This document shows positions 35,943 through 44,827 of a stretch of DNA of 64,000 nt, one piece after another (positions within the stretch are counted from its first letter, which is position 1; each line of letters begins with the position of its first letter). Where the stretch lies: contig NZ_RWJX01000013.1 in assembly GCF_004123805.1 (NCBI RefSeq), forward strand, positions 1-64,000, in the 5' to 3' direction. The notes beneath the pieces were generated by a model that did not search any database, was not told where the DNA came from, and saw only the letters and a program-made list of their open reading frames with translations. This stretch comes from Cellulomonas endophytica (GTDB taxonomy: Bacteria; Actinomycetota; Actinomycetes; Actinomycetales; Cellulomonadaceae). The translations under genes were made by a program, and so were the position numbers.

Positions 35943-37048
35943 GCCCCCGCCCCCTCGAGCACGACCACGGAGCGCAGCACCTCGCCGCGGCCCATGGTCG
36001 CGAACGCGGCCTCGACGTCCCCGAGCCCGATGCGCTCGGAGACGAACGCGTCGAGCGGCAGCCGCCCGTGCGCGAAGAGCTCGAGCAGCGCCGGGAAGTC
36101 CCGCTCGGGCAGGCAGTCGCCGTACCAGGAGGACTTCAGGGCGCCGCCGCGGCCGAACACGTCGAGCAGCGGCACCTCGAGCGTCATCTGCGGCGTCGGC
36201 ACCCCGACGAGGACCACGGTGCCCGCGAGGTCGCGCGCGTAGAACGCCTGCCGCCACGTCTCGGGCCGGCCCACGGCGTCGATGACGACGTCCGCGCCGA
36301 ACCCGTCCGTCAGCGCCTGGACCGCCGCGACGACCTCGCCCTCGTCCATGCCGGCCGAGTGCACGGTGTGCGTGGCGCCGAGCTCGCGCGCCCAGGTCAG
36401 CTTCCGCTCGTCGAGGTCGACCGCGACGACCCGCCGCGCACCGGCGAGCACCGCCCCGGCGACCGCGGCGCAGCCGACGCCACCGCAGCCGATGACGGCG
36501 ACCGTCTGGCCGCGCCGCACGGGTGCCGTGTTCACCGCCGCGCCGATGCCGGCCATGACGCCGCAGCCCAGGAGGCCGGCGACGGCCGGGTCGACGCCCG
36601 GGTCGACCTTCGTGCACTGGAGCGCGTGGACGAGGGTCTTCTCCGCGAACGCCCCGATGCCCAGCGCGGGGCTCAGCGGGGTCCCGTCCGTCAGCGTCAT
36701 GCGCTGCGCGGCGTTGTGCGTGTCGAAGCAGTACTGCGGCTCGCCGCGCCGGCAGGCCCGGCAGCGCCCGCACACCGCGCGCCAGTTGAGGACGACCGTG
36801 TCCCCGACCGCGACGTGCGTGACGCCCTCGCCCACCGCGGAGACCACGCCGGCGGCCTCGTGGCCGAGCAGGAACGGGTAGTCGTCGCTGATCCCGCCCT
36901 CGCGGTAGTGCAGGTCCGTGTGGCAGACCCCGCACGCGCGGACGTCGACGACGGCCTCGCCGGGGCCGGGGTCGGGGACCACGACGTCGACGGTCTCGAC
37001 GGGCGCCCCCTCTGCGAGCGCGACGACTCCGCGGACGGTGTGCGGCAC
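35939..37048 (-). CDS. mscR: S-(hydroxymethyl)mycothiol / S-nitrosomycothiol dehydrogenase
   Basis: 369-aa class III-like zinc dehydrogenase specific to mycothiol producers. Catalytic zinc: [14 protein letters not shown] and GHEAAG. Structural zinc: [18 protein letters not shown] site: [22 protein letters not shown] (in part) and [11 protein letters not shown]. The [16 protein letters not shown] segment near the end is typical of MscR/FadH. It oxidises the formaldehyde-mycothiol adduct and can reduce S-nitrosomycothiol. GTG 37048 has GGAGGA three bases upstream. It has its own likely promoter (TACCGT at 37099-37104), so it is probably separate from the upstream effector-like operon. Confidence 0.92.
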   Translation of the reverse strand: MPHTVRGVVALAEGAPVETVDVVVPDPGPGEAVVDVRACGVCHTDLHYREGGISDDYPFLLGHEAAGVVSAVGEGVTHVAVGDTVVLNWRAVCGRCRACRRGEPQYCFDTHNAAQRMTLTDGTPLSPALGIGAFAEKTLVHALQCTKVDPGVDPAVAGLLGCGVMAGIGAAVNTAPVRRGQTVAVIGCGGVGCAAVAGAVLAGARRVVAVDLDERKLTWARELGATHTVHSAGMDEGEVVAAVQALTDGFGADVVIDAVGRPETWRQAFYARDLAGTVVLVGVPTPQMTLEVPLLDVFGRGGALKSSWYGDCLPERDFPALLELFAHGRLPLDAFVSERIGLGDVEAAFATMGRGEVLRSVVVLEGAGA

Positions 37049-37098
37049 AGGTCCTCCTGACGGTCGGCAGGCCGCGGACGACGGCCCGCGACGCCGCC

Positions 37099-37104
37099 AC
37101 GGTA
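37099..37104 (-). promoter_or_regulatory. -10 box (TACCGT) for mscR
   Basis: On the minus strand TACCGT lies 50 bases upstream of the mscR GTG, in the 77-bp gap after the peptidoglycan-hydrolase gene. No convincing -35 box. Confidence 0.4.
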
Positions 37105-37125
37105 GTCACTGCAGCGCGCCGCGCC

Positions 37126-38961
37126 TCACCGGACGACGGGGATCTCCACGTGGTACGCCGGGTCCGTGGGCGGCTGGAGGAACAGGCTCACCCGGGCGTC
37201 GGCCTTGACCGCCCGCTCGAACGCCGCCTTGTCGGTCACGGAGCTGGGAGCGATGTCGATGACGGCGAGCACGTCCGGGTCGGCCGTGTGCCGGGAGACG
37301 TTCGGCGGGCCGAGCTCGACGACCTTGCGCTCCATGTCGGCCATGATCTGCGCATCGGTGCGCCGCGCGGCCGTCGACGCGACGTACACCCCGATCACCT
37401 TGTCGCCGGCGGAGCCGTACAGGTCGAGCTGGCTCTGCACACCGAGCTGGCGGATGTTGTTGAACATCACGCGGGCCTGGTCGGCGGGGGTCCGCTGCGT
37501 GCTGGACACCAGGACCTGGGACAGGCCGGCGGCCCGGACGATCTCCGTCAGCACGCGCTGGGCGTAGGCGGGGACGGCCGCGCTGTTCGCGTTGGTGGCC
37601 CACCGGAGCGCCGATCCCGACGGGGTGCCGGTCGCCGGCGCACCGGGGGCCGGTGCGGTGCCCGGCGGGGTGGCCGGCGGGGTCGCCGGCGCACCCGTGG
37701 CGGGCGGGGCCGAGCCGCCCAGGAGGGGTCGCACCAGGACGTCCCGGATCTGCAACCACTCCTGGCTCAGCCGGGCGAAGTCCGGTTCGGTCACGGACAG
37801 CGGTCGCCCGCCGCGCTCCGGGTGCCGTCGGAAGAGGACGAGGTCGGTGAGCACGGTCTCGTCGCGCTGCCCGCCCTGCACCGCCGCCCGCAGCGCCGCG
37901 AGGTCCGCCGCCGTCCCCACGGACAGACCGGGCGGTGCGGGGAGCCAGACCTCCGTCTCCTGCCACTCCGCCGACGGCGACGCCTCGGACCACCCCGCGC
38001 CACCGGGCACGCCGTCCGACGCCTCGTCCTCGGCCCAGGCCTCCGACGCGAACCCGGGCCCGTCGTGGTCCGCCAGCAGCTCCTGGGTGCCCCCGGCCGG
38101 TGCGTCGGAGCGGCCGGGCGGGCCACCCGGGCCCCTCTCGAGCGTGGACCTCGCCCTCGCGGCGATCGCCGGCAGGTCGAGCGCTCCCGGGTCCCAGTGC
38201 GTGTTGTCGGGCACCCGGTGGTGGCCGGTGACGCCGTCGAACGCGCGCCACTCGGGCACCGACATCCGGCAGCGGGAGGCCGTCCCGTAGCACGCCTCAC
38301 CCGGCGCGACGGGCGAGACGTGGGTCAGGTCGAGCGGGACCAGGCGGGCGACCGGCGCCAGCAGCCGGTCGGCCAGCCACGCGAGGACCTCCGGCGGCGT
38401 GCCGCCCATCCTGGCCGCGAAGCCCCAGACCTCCACCTGGACGGCGTGGAACCGGTTCGTGGGGGTCGTGCCGGGCCTCGCCAGGGCGTAGGCCGACCGG
38501 TCGAGCGGGACGGTCTGCAGCAGCAGGTCGGCGGACGGCATCGCCCACAGGTGCGGGGGGTTGGGGTGGTGCGCCGCCAGCCGGCGGAAGCCGTCCACGG
38601 ACGGCTCCCCCTCGACGGTGTGGAACACGAAGCGCCACGGCGAGTCCAGGTAGGTGCCGCCGGCCGACCGGGGGTTGCGCACGCGCTCCGCCCCCGGGAC
38701 CCACAGGGCTCCGTCGGGGGCACGACCGGCCGTCCCCGGCCGCTCGCCGCGCGACGGGTCCGGCGCCTCGTGCGCCAGGGCCGGCACCGCCGCCCCGCGG
38801 GGCCCGCCCGACCCCGCGCCCGACGACGCCCCGTCCGCCGGAGCCGGCGTCGCGGCGGCCCCGGCGAACGGCGACTCCAGGGCCTGCCCCGGCCCCGGGG
38901 CCTCGAACTCGAGGGACACGGGCCACGGTGACGCCTCGTGCTCGCTCCACACGCTGGTCAT
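37126..38961 (-). CDS. Two-domain peptidoglycan amidase / M15-like peptidase without signal peptide
   Basis: 611 aa, last gene of the five-gene packed cluster. The N-terminus (LEFEAPGPGQALESPFAG, residues 17-34) is acidic and disordered. Residues about 105-265 match the Amidase_2/PGRP fold: VFHTVEG (His114), PHLWAMPSADLLLQTVPLD, NRFHAVQVEVWGFA, VTGHHRVPD (His247/248) and HWDPG (Asp257), giving the His-His-Asp zinc set. After a Pro/Ala/Thr linker (about 415-450) the C-terminal 150 residues resemble M15 D-Ala-D-Ala peptidases: VLVSSTQRTPADQARVM, VSRHT...VIDIAP and YHVEIPV (His, Asp, His). No signal peptide or membrane helix, although cell wall should be the substrate. Confidence 0.68.
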   Translation of the reverse strand: MTSVWSEHEASPWPVSLEFEAPGPGQALESPFAGAAATPAPADGASSGAGSGGPRGAAVPALAHEAPDPSRGERPGTAGRAPDGALWVPGAERVRNPRSAGGTYLDSPWRFVFHTVEGEPSVDGFRRLAAHHPNPPHLWAMPSADLLLQTVPLDRSAYALARPGTTPTNRFHAVQVEVWGFAARMGGTPPEVLAWLADRLLAPVARLVPLDLTHVSPVAPGEACYGTASRCRMSVPEWRAFDGVTGHHRVPDNTHWDPGALDLPAIAARARSTLERGPGGPPGRSDAPAGGTQELLADHDGPGFASEAWAEDEASDGVPGGAGWSEASPSAEWQETEVWLPAPPGLSVGTAADLAALRAAVQGGQRDETVLTDLVLFRRHPERGGRPLSVTEPDFARLSQEWLQIRDVLVRPLLGGSAPPATGAPATPPATPPGTAPAPGAPATGTPSGSALRWATNANSAAVPAYAQRVLTEIVRAAGLSQVLVSSTQRTPADQARVMFNNIRQLGVQSQLDLYGSAGDKVIGVYVASTAARRTDAQIMADMERKVVELGPPNVSRHTADPDVLAVIDIAPSSVTDKAAFERAVKADARVSLFLQPPTDPAYHVEIPVVR

Positions 38962-38968
38962 CGCCCGG

Positions 38969-40270
38969 TCACCGCGCGAGACCGTTGGACGCGGCCGCCG
39001 TCACCAGGGCCGGCCGTGCTGCCGGTGGGGGCGCAGGGGCCGGGGCCGGGATCCGCAGGGGCTGCGCCGCGCTCGGCGGCTGCGCGGCGCTGATCGGCAC
39101 GGTCCCCGCGCCGGGCCGGTCCTTGACGCGTTCCCCGGTGGCCGACTGCCAGAGGTTGATCAGGTCGCCCATCTCCACGCCGAGCGTGGTGCTGCGGTCG
39201 AAGAGCGTGCCGGCCGCGACGGGGTCGTCGAACAGGCCGAGCTCGATCGCCCGCAGCACGCTCGAGACCGGCTCCGCCAGCTCCAGGAGCTCCCGGGAGC
39301 GCGGGGCCGGGGCCATCCCCACCCGCTGCGCGACCATCGCCAGCCGGTCCGCCGGGCTGGAGGCGCGGGCCTGGAGGTCCACGACGATCGGCGTGTCGGC
39401 CTCGAGCGTGAGCTGGAACCAGCTGAGGGCCGTGACGTGCACGAACTCCTCGCGGGCCAGCTGCCCGCCCCGGCGGCGGTTGTTCATGCTGTCCTTCAGC
39501 GCGGTGCACAGGAACGCGACGTAGGAGGGGTCCGTCGGGTTGGCGCCGGAGGTGTTGCCGAAGTTCTCCTGGCCCAGCCACACCTGCCGCAGGAGCTCCG
39601 ACCACTTCGCCCGGAAGTCGGTGTTCACCCCGAGCCCGGTGTGCGCCTTCCAGTCCTGCTGCGCCGGGTCACCGCCGCCGGCTGCCGGGAGGGGGTGGGG
39701 GAGGTCCATGCCGAACATCCGCCAGTAGGCGTTGCGCCGGTTGACCCGGGGGTCGGGACGGACCTCGCTCCGCACGCCCGCGACGGAGAACAGCGGCGGG
39801 TCGCGCAGGAACAGCTCCTCCGTGGTCCGCAGCCACCGCGCGCTGTCGACGCCGAGCGTCCCCAGCGTCTCCCCGGCGGTCAGCCGGCGCACCACCTCGG
39901 TGAAGACGGCGACGACGCCGGTGCACTCGACGAGGTACGCGTACACCAGGTGGTGCCAGAAGAGCCCGACCCCGGGGTCGGGCGGACCGGTCACCGACGC
40001 CCACGACCCGGCATCCGGCGGGACGATGCCGGACGGCTGCAGCAGGAACGGCGGCGGCGGCTGCGCCGGGAGGCCGAGGGCCCCGACGATCGCCGCGTCG
40101 CCGAGGAACGGTGCGTTCGTCGAGGGGAAGCCGACGGGCAGCTCCGGGACGAGGGCGGCGGCGCCCCAGGCCTCGTCCAGCCAGCGGCTGAGCTGGAGGG
40201 GGTGGACGAGGAGGACCTGGTCGCGGGTGCCGCCGGCGTCGGCGAACAGCTTGGCGAGGCTGAGGAACAT
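38969..40270 (-). CDS. Unrecognised 433-aa helical protein of the effector-like cluster
   Basis: 433 aa; I do not recognise the family. It starts MFLSLAKLFADAGGTRDQVL, is mostly predicted helical, and has conserved-looking aromatic blocks (FWHHLVYAYLVECTGVVAVFTEVVRRL in one helix, ARWLRTTEELFLRDPPLFS, NRRNAYWRMFGMDLPHP, QTWL-like RQVWLGQENFGN). The last 60 residues are Pro/Ala-rich. No signal peptide, no catalytic motif, no membrane helix. GCAGGA lies 8 bases before the ATG. It sits 7 bp upstream of the peptidoglycan-hydrolase gene and 15 bp after the next gene, so one transcript is very likely. A structural or chaperone-like role is possible but unsupported. Confidence 0.72.
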   Translation of the reverse strand: MFLSLAKLFADAGGTRDQVLLVHPLQLSRWLDEAWGAAALVPELPVGFPSTNAPFLGDAAIVGALGLPAQPPPPFLLQPSGIVPPDAGSWASVTGPPDPGVGLFWHHLVYAYLVECTGVVAVFTEVVRRLTAGETLGTLGVDSARWLRTTEELFLRDPPLFSVAGVRSEVRPDPRVNRRNAYWRMFGMDLPHPLPAAGGGDPAQQDWKAHTGLGVNTDFRAKWSELLRQVWLGQENFGNTSGANPTDPSYVAFLCTALKDSMNNRRRGGQLAREEFVHVTALSWFQLTLEADTPIVVDLQARASSPADRLAMVAQRVGMAPAPRSRELLELAEPVSSVLRAIELGLFDDPVAAGTLFDRSTTLGVEMGDLINLWQSATGERVKDRPGAGTVPISAAQPPSAAQPLRIPAPAPAPPPAARPALVTAAASNGLAR

Positions 40271-40285
40271 GGCGACGTCCTGCTC

Positions 40286-40978
40286 TCACACGGGTCGGTG
40301 GGTGGGGACCGCCGGGAGGGCGGCCAGACGGGGCCCGAACGCGAGCAGGGGCCCGCGCCTCGACCGCATGACGACGACGGAGCCGATGGGGTCGGAGTCG
40401 GAGAAGGCCTCCGGGAGCACGACCCCGACCCGTCCGAACCGGGGGCGTGCCCGGCTCGGGTCGTCGGAGCCGCCCGGGCGGTCCACGGGGAGGGCGTCGA
40501 CGCCCGGCGTGCTGCCGGGGGCGACGTCCACCGCCGGTCGGCCGGTCGGGGGGCCGGTCGGGGGCCCGTCCGGGGGGCCGTCCGGGTCCGCGCGCAGCGC
40601 GACGAGGTCCACGAGGTCCACGAGCCGGTCGATGTCGTCGTCCCGGTTGCGCAGGGGGTGGATCCGCAGCACCTCGCTCCGCGCACCGGCCCTGAGCTCG
40701 GCGACCTCCGCCCCGGGGACGAGCCGGGTCAGCAGGACGAAGCCGCGTCGCCGGAACGCGCCGACGACCGGGACGTCGAACGCCGTGCCCGTCGTGCTGA
40801 CACGACCGGTCAGCGTGCCGAGCGCCCGGTAGCTGAAAGCCACCCGTGCGCGGACGCGGTCGGCCTCGGCCGCACCGGTGACGACCGGCTCCGGGGCGGT
40901 GTGCTCCGCGAGCCTCCTGACGGCGTCGGTGAGGCTCACCAGCTGCTCGAGCAGCTGGGCCTGCGTGGGCGTGCTCAT
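40286..40978 (-). CDS. Unrecognised 230-aa protein of the effector-like cluster
   Basis: 230 aa; family not recognised. A short N-terminal helix (LLEQLVSLTDAVRRLAEHT) could form a coiled coil. Residues about 45-115 form a beta-rich block (ARVAFSYRALGTLTGRVS, FDVPVVGAFRRRGFVLLTRL). A Gly/Pro repeat region follows (DGPPDGPPTGPPTGRP, partly 12-bp-like repeats), then GRVGVVLPEAFSDSDPIGSVVVM. ATG 40978 has GAGGAGG with a 5-base gap; an upstream ATG at 41008 overlaps the zincin stop as ATGA and is also possible, adding ten residues. No export signal. Confidence 0.7.
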   Translation of the reverse strand: MSTPTQAQLLEQLVSLTDAVRRLAEHTAPEPVVTGAAEADRVRARVAFSYRALGTLTGRVSTTGTAFDVPVVGAFRRRGFVLLTRLVPGAEVAELRAGARSEVLRIHPLRNRDDDIDRLVDLVDLVALRADPDGPPDGPPTGPPTGRPAVDVAPGSTPGVDALPVDRPGGSDDPSRARPRFGRVGVVLPEAFSDSDPIGSVVVMRSRRGPLLAFGPRLAALPAVPTHRPV

Positions 40979-41004
40979 CGGTCCTCCTCGGGGCGGGTGC
41001 TCGC

Positions 41005-42273
41005 TCATGCGACGCGGGGCGGCACGAGCTGGAGTGGCGCGGCATCCGCGCCCAGGGTGCGGAGCCAGGCCGCGAGCGCCCGGCGGTGCTCGGCCGCGCG
41101 CCCCGGGTCCAGGACGGCGCGGGTGGACAGGACCGACAGGATCGCCACCGCGTGCCGGCGGCGCAGGTACTCCGAGGTGAGCAGGGTGTCCCCCGCACGA
41201 CGCTCCAGGTCCCGGAGGGCCTGCGGGGACACGGCGCGCGGGTCGAGGACGCGCGACAGGGGCGCGCCGCGGAAGGCCCGGGACGGCCGGCGGGTGCACA
41301 CGTCGACGAGCTCACCCATGGCCTCGACGCTCACCCTCGCCACCTCCCGGGCGTGCGTGGGCGCCGACCCCGGTGGGTGCCGGTGCCACCACGCCTCCCC
41401 GACGGCGTCCCACGGCCCGTGGCCGTACCAGCTGCGGCACAGGGCGACGTTGAACATGACGCGCAGCCAGGCGAACGGGTGCGGGTCGCCGAGGCGGATG
41501 CGGAACACCTCGGGCGTCGGGCCGTCGACCACGTTCGCGAGCGCGGACACCGGCGCCCAGCCCGCCTGCGCGAAGGCGTGGACGTCGGCGGCGATCTCGC
41601 CTGCCCACGAGCCCCACAGCTCCGCCGCCTCCGCCGACCGGGGCGCGAGGACGGCGTGCAGCCCCTCGGCCAGCTCCGTGTTCCAGCCCGTCAGGTGGCC
41701 GACCTGGTGGCCCGTCTCGTGCAGCAGGGCCGTCGGGTAGGAGAGGTTGTGGCGCGTGAGCTTGATCGCCGCGGCCGGGGACGGGTGCGCCTCGTCCCAC
41801 AGCCGGATGCCCGCCCGGAGGATGGCCGCGCCGAGGCCCTTGTCGACGTACACGAGCGCGGGCGGGGCCGCGATGCCCAGGGGTGCCAGGGCGGTGGCCA
41901 TCGAGTCGCCCGCCAGGACGTCGAGACCCCGCAGGAGGGCGCGGAGCGACGGGCTGGTCCGTGAGCCGATCGCGTCGCCGTAGAAGTCCATGATGGTCTC
42001 GACCTGCAGGTAGCGGCGGCGCAGGGCCAGCACGCCGGCCCGCAGGCCGTCGGGGTCCTGACCGTCCGCGGCCCGTCGCTCCAGGGCTCCCGCCTCGTGC
42101 GCCACGGACGACGCCACCGCGGTGAGACGTTCGCGGATGCCGCGCTGGAGGTAGGCCTCGAGACCGGCCCAGGCCTCGGGGGCGGCGAACTCGTCCAGGT
42201 CGAGCAGGGCCTCCGCCGCCAGGCGCCAGTGGGTGATCTCCAGACGCGTCCGGCCCACGGCCGCCTCAGTCAC
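41005..42273 (-). CDS. HExxH zinc metallopeptidase-like protein of the effector-like cluster
   Basis: 422 aa. The clear motif is LLHETGHQVGHLTGW at about residues 183-197: HExxH (185-189) with a further His, typical of gluzincins. GSWAGEIAADVHAF about 40 residues later supplies Glu226 as a likely third ligand, as in M48/M1-type zincins. The first 170 residues are helical with an Arg/Glu-rich helix (GVLALRRRYLQVETIMDFYGD in part). No signal peptide or prosegment is visible. The GTG start overlaps the stop of the upstream 805-aa gene by 8 bp. It may process the other cluster proteins or be a delivered effector; neither is proven. Confidence 0.7.
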   Translation of the reverse strand: MTEAAVGRTRLEITHWRLAAEALLDLDEFAAPEAWAGLEAYLQRGIRERLTAVASSVAHEAGALERRAADGQDPDGLRAGVLALRRRYLQVETIMDFYGDAIGSRTSPSLRALLRGLDVLAGDSMATALAPLGIAAPPALVYVDKGLGAAILRAGIRLWDEAHPSPAAAIKLTRHNLSYPTALLHETGHQVGHLTGWNTELAEGLHAVLAPRSAEAAELWGSWAGEIAADVHAFAQAGWAPVSALANVVDGPTPEVFRIRLGDPHPFAWLRVMFNVALCRSWYGHGPWDAVGEAWWHRHPPGSAPTHAREVARVSVEAMGELVDVCTRRPSRAFRGAPLSRVLDPRAVSPQALRDLERRAGDTLLTSEYLRRRHAVAILSVLSTRAVLDPGRAAEHRRALAAWLRTLGADAAPLQLVPPRVA

Positions 42274-44683
42274 CGCGCGCCCCGCTGCGGATCGCGAGCG
42301 TCGGGTCGTCCGACGGCGCCCGGCCGAGGGCCTGCCTGCCCTCGAACGTGAAGGCGAACGTCAGGGTGACGCCGCGGTCCGGGTGCTGGGCGGCCGTGGT
42401 CAAGGCCGCGGCCGACTGGTGCAGCTGCTGCGCGACCGTGCGGAGCAGGCTCTCGCACAGGGCGTCCGCGAGGCGCGCCGCGCCACCCTCGGGAAGGGTC
42501 ACGCCGTGCCGGCCGAGGACCCGCGTCAGCGTCTCGGCGAGCGCCTGCCGGGCGGGAGGGCCGACGAGCCCCCGGACGGTCGTGACGACCTGGGGCAGCC
42601 GGCGCTTCTCCAGGTGCCCGACGATCTCGTGCGCGACCCGCTCGCCGATCCGCAGGTGCACGTCGAGGACCGGTCGGGGGCCCGACAGGTCCAGGCGGAC
42701 CGTGAAGCGGCGCTGCGGGCGCGGACGGAGCCCGCGGACCTTGAGCCGGACGACGCGCGCACCCGCGGACGGGCCCCGGGGCCCGGCGCCGCCGCCGGGC
42801 GAGGGGTGCCGGAACGGCAGCGGCCGGGCGGCGGAGAGGCTCTCGAACTCCAGCGCCCCCTCCGACGGGCCGATGCCCTCGCCCTCCAGCTCGAACGCGG
42901 CCAGGTGCCCGAGCTGCGCGCCGGGGAGCAGCTCGTAGAAGTGCGCCTCGGCCTGCACGGGCCAGCTGCGTGCGCCGGCGTCGAGCAGGCGCTCCTCGAG
43001 CGTCCCGCCGTCGGCGAAGGTGATCGCGCGCGCCACGCCCGGGGTCAGCACCACCGGCTGGACCACCGTGTACTTCTTGTAGCGGTACCGGGCGGCCCCG
43101 GTCCGCGGCTGCAGCACCCAGATGCCGCGGTCCCCCTCGGGTTGGGACTCGACGAGGTCGGGCCGCAGGAGCTGCGGAGGGACGTGCCGCAGGGCGGCGG
43201 CCGTGAAGGCCTCCTGCACGGCGGTCTCGAGCAGGAGCTCGTCCTCCAGCGACCGCGCCGGCATCGCCATCACCTCCCGGACCGTGTCCTCGACGGTGGC
43301 GACCAGGGCCTGCGCGCCGAGGGTGCCGCCGGCCGCCCGTTCGGCCTCGAGCCCGACGAGACGCAGCCCCACGTCGGCCACGTGCCGGGACAGCTGGAGC
43401 GCGCCCTGCGGACCGACCATGTCCTTGACGAGCGTCGCCAGCAGCTTCGCCAGGAACTCGACCACGCGCTTGCGGCCCACGACCTTGACGCCGAGCTTGA
43501 CGAACTTCATGACCGCCATCACGGCCGGGACGAACTGCTCCATCTGCTCGACCGGGGGCGTCCCGGCCTCGGCCTCCAGCAGCTGGTCGACGAGCCGACG
43601 CCGCGCGCTGTCCAGTGCGGCGACCGGGTCCTCCCCGGCCGACGTGGCGACGGCAGCGGTCTCCTGCTCGAGCTCGGCGAGCAGCTCGGACACCGCGGCG
43701 TCGTCCGGTGCCAGGACCGCCTCGGCCATCGTCGCGTCGAGCCTGCCGGCCAGCCGGCGCGAGCTCCACGCCCCCTCCTCCTCCGCCGCCGGTGCCGTCC
43801 CCGCGGCATCGGCGGGGACCGGCGGGCCGGCGTCCGCCCCCCCGTCGTCCCCGGGCACCGCAGCCCCGGGGGGCGGCGCCGCCGGGCCCGCGGGAGCAGG
43901 CACCGGCGCCGCGGCGCCCGTCGAGGACCCCGCGCCGGGCGACCGGCCGGCGAAGCGGGCGGCCAGCCGGCGGGCGACCGGCTGCAGGTCCGGCGGCAGC
44001 TTCCCGATGGCCTTCTGGAGCACCCGTCGCAGCAGGGGGCGCACGACCTTCTTGAGGACCCCGAGCAGCTTGCCGATCGGCAGGAGCTTGCCGACGACCT
44101 TCGCGGCGCCCTTGACGACCTTCTTCACCTTGCTCACGAGCTTCGCGAGGAAGAGCTCCTGGGCGTCGAGGGGACCCGCCGCCTCGTCCTCGAGCCCGGC
44201 GGACCCGGTCACCGCGTCGATCTCCCCGTCCGTGACGCCCTCCACGGGCCGCTCGCCGAAGTGCGCCTCGAGCGCGCCCAGCAGCCGGTCCGCCCGGGAC
44301 GCGAGCACCTCCATCCACTGCTCGGCGTCCGCGTCGGCCGCCGCGAGCGCCTCCGCCTGGCTCCCGAGCCCGTCGGAGCCGGCGAGGTGCCGCCCGGCGA
44401 CCTCGTCGGCGACGGCGTCGAGGGCCTCCGCGAAGCCCTCGTCCTCCATCTCCGCCATGAGCGCCTCGAACGCCTCGTCCTCCAGCGCCACCTCGTCCAG
44501 GGACGCCAGCCCGTGCGCGAAGGGCGTCACCAGCCCGCGCGCGGACCCGAGCTCGAGCTCCCCGACCGGCACCGCGGCACCGAGGACGCTCGCGGCGGTG
44601 AACGGGCTGGTCGTGTACGGGGCCTGCGCCGGAGTCCAGGCGGTGCCGGCCAGGCCGTCGGTGGTCGTCGCGTGCGCGCTCAT
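42266..44683 (-). CDS. Large protein with cationic amphipathic helices, effector-like cluster
   Basis: 805 aa; family not recognised. Layout: a disordered N-terminus with TTSPF (residues 24-28); an acidic region (about 60-175, DEVALEDEAFEALMAEMEDE); a striking Lys/Arg-rich amphipathic stretch at 180-230 (LAKLVSKVKKVVKGAAKVV and onward, 15 basic and almost no acidic residues); a Pro/Ala linker (250-300); a second cationic hydrophobic helix pair near 390-430 (FVKLGVKVVGRKRVVEFLAK); and a C-terminal region with beta strands (VRLKVRGLRPRPQRRFTVRL) ending in GVTLTFAFTFEGRQAL. The basic stretches resemble membrane-active or DNA-binding helices. No signal peptide. ATG 44683 follows AGGGGGG. Confidence 0.75.
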   Translation of the reverse strand: MSAHATTTDGLAGTAWTPAQAPYTTSPFTAASVLGAAVPVGELELGSARGLVTPFAHGLASLDEVALEDEAFEALMAEMEDEGFAEALDAVADEVAGRHLAGSDGLGSQAEALAAADADAEQWMEVLASRADRLLGALEAHFGERPVEGVTDGEIDAVTGSAGLEDEAAGPLDAQELFLAKLVSKVKKVVKGAAKVVGKLLPIGKLLGVLKKVVRPLLRRVLQKAIGKLPPDLQPVARRLAARFAGRSPGAGSSTGAAAPVPAPAGPAAPPPGAAVPGDDGGADAGPPVPADAAGTAPAAEEEGAWSSRRLAGRLDATMAEAVLAPDDAAVSELLAELEQETAAVATSAGEDPVAALDSARRRLVDQLLEAEAGTPPVEQMEQFVPAVMAVMKFVKLGVKVVGRKRVVEFLAKLLATLVKDMVGPQGALQLSRHVADVGLRLVGLEAERAAGGTLGAQALVATVEDTVREVMAMPARSLEDELLLETAVQEAFTAAALRHVPPQLLRPDLVESQPEGDRGIWVLQPRTGAARYRYKKYTVVQPVVLTPGVARAITFADGGTLEERLLDAGARSWPVQAEAHFYELLPGAQLGHLAAFELEGEGIGPSEGALEFESLSAARPLPFRHPSPGGGAGPRGPSAGARVVRLKVRGLRPRPQRRFTVRLDLSGPRPVLDVHLRIGERVAHEIVGHLEKRRLPQVVTTVRGLVGPPARQALAETLTRVLGRHGVTLPEGGAARLADALCESLLRTVAQQLHQSAAALTTAAQHPDRGVTLTFAFTFEGRQALGRAPSDDPTLAIRSGARGD

Positions 44684-44735
44684 GGATCCCCCTGCTCTCC
44701 TGGTCCCCGACGGTAGGCAGCACGCGTCCCCGCGA

Positions 44736-44801
44736 GCGTCCGGCCCGCGTCCGGCCCGCGTCCGGCCCGCGTCCGGCCCGCGTCCGGCCCGCGTCCGGCC
44801 C
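44736..44801. repeat. 11-bp tandem repeat upstream of the 805-aa gene
   Basis: GCGTCCGGCCC is repeated six times exactly, with two or three degraded copies after it (to about 44829). It separates the 90-aa gene (stop at 44828) from the 805-aa gene on the minus strand and would lie in their shared mRNA. Confidence 0.9.
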
Positions 44802-44827
44802 CGCGTCCGACGCGCGTCCGACCCGCG

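Noticed and set aside
37126-44683. A complete contractile injection system or prophage
   Set aside because: No sheath, tube, baseplate, tail, terminase or integrase gene is in the window; only possible cargo-like genes are seen.
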